Made by a program: the position numbers and the translations under genes. DNA of 6,279 nucleotides from Bacteroidota bacterium (lineage in GTDB: Bacteria > Bacteroidota > Bacteroidia > UKL13-3). The notes under the pieces were generated by a model, which saw nothing but the letters and a program-made list of their open reading frames with translations, was not told the DNA's origin and did no database searches. The stretch covers positions 1 through 6,279 of the forward strand of contig VEQB01000141.1 in assembly GCA_018883485.1 (NCBI GenBank), given 5' to 3'. How positions within the stretch are numbered: position 1 is the first letter of the stretch; each line of letters opens with the position of its first letter. Shown piece after piece: positions 5,943 through 6,279 of the stretch.

Positions 5943-6279
5943 ATGAACTCAAGAGTTATATTAGAAAAAAAACAACTAGATATTACCATAGACCGTTTGG
6001 TATGTGAGTTAATTGAGCGCTTGGGAGATTTTAAAAATGTAGCCATTATTGGCATGCAGCCTAGAGGTATTTATTTAAGTAGGCGCATACAAACTAAATT
6101 AAGTGCCGCCCTTAAAAATAAATCCATCCCGTATGGTGAGCTCGATATTTCGTTTTACCGCGATGATTTTAGAAGAAACAATGAGCCCATTTTACCGCAC
6201 GAACTTAGAATAGATTTTTCTGTGGAAGGCAAACGCATTATCTTAATAGATGATGTGTTGTACACAGGCAGAACCATAC
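5943..6279 (+). CDS. pyrR: PyrR: pyr operon regulator / uracil phosphoribosyltransferase (partial, runs off the right edge)
   Basis: The first 112 codons are present. The sequence follows PyrR closely: ITIDRLVCELIER, then VAIIGMQPRGIYLSRRI, a central GELDISFYRDDF, and the PRPP-binding loop RIILIDDVLYTGRT at about 98-111. Full-length PyrR is about 175-180 residues, so roughly 65 are missing. The family converts uracil and PRPP to UMP and in Firmicutes also controls pyr mRNA attenuation; in Bacteroidota the gene often precedes pyrB, which cannot be seen here. The ATG at 5943 is chosen because family proteins begin about here (SRVILEKKQLDITI). The region upstream has a weak promoter box at 5912-5919, implying a leader of only about 20 bases with no attenuator structure. 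No feature suggests damage. Confidence 0.92.
   Translation, partial: MNSRVILEKKQLDITIDRLVCELIERLGDFKNVAIIGMQPRGIYLSRRIQTKLSAALKNKSIPYGELDISFYRDDFRRNNEPILPHELRIDFSVEGKRIILIDDVLYTGRTI

Noticed and set aside
5864..6055. A 63-codon open frame on the minus strand.
   Set aside because: It is antisense to the start of pyrR, has no recognisable domain, and the plus-strand match to PyrR is convincing.

Overview
The window looks like a piece of a Bacteroidota chromosome. It is AT-rich and Shine-Dalgarno sites are hard to find. Several upstream regions carry elements resembling the Bacteroidota promoter (TTTG, about 19-20 bases, TAnnTTTG). The protein families also fit: a LytTR response regulator beside a secreted or membrane sensor, a surface protein with the VGIGTNNP and HLPNIPSAKE motifs, small outer-membrane beta-barrels, and PyrR. 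No genus can be named from what is visible.

Layout from left to right. (1) Minus strand, 1-941: a LytTR-type response regulator, followed 16 bases later by the N-terminus of a probable sensor kinase that leaves the window. (2) Plus strand, 928-1326: the C-terminal half of a Uma2-family nuclease-like protein, cut off at its 5' side where it meets the regulator's start and promoter. (3) Minus strand, 1327-2256: a SAM-dependent methyltransferase with an N-terminal cysteine cluster. (4) Plus strand, 2349-4528: three tightly packed genes for exported or outer-membrane proteins. (5) Plus strand, 4553-5023: a degenerate heptanucleotide repeat, then an EVE-domain gene with an in-frame stop at codon 12. 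(6) Minus strand, 5043-5698: a HigB/HigA-like toxin-antitoxin pair, toxin first. (7) Plus strand, 5943 to the right edge: the first 112 codons of pyrR.

The most interesting element is in region 4. Seven perfect copies of the pentanucleotide CTATT (2363-2397) lie inside the signal-peptide coding part of the first gene. With seven copies the ATG at 2349 is out of frame and stops at 2448. With eight copies (or five, or eleven) the same ATG reads through a textbook signal peptide (MKRKH, a hydrophobic core made by the repeat, then AVA|Q) into the whole surface protein. This is the design of a translational phase-variation switch, and it closely parallels the CTCTT leader repeat of neisserial opa genes. 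The next two genes overlap by 22 and 4 bases, so the switch could also affect two beta-barrel proteins through coupling or polarity.

Other parts look eroded or mobile: the half Uma2 gene, the interrupted EVE gene and the toxin-antitoxin pair. The methyltransferase, regulator and pyrR look intact or are only cut by the window edge.
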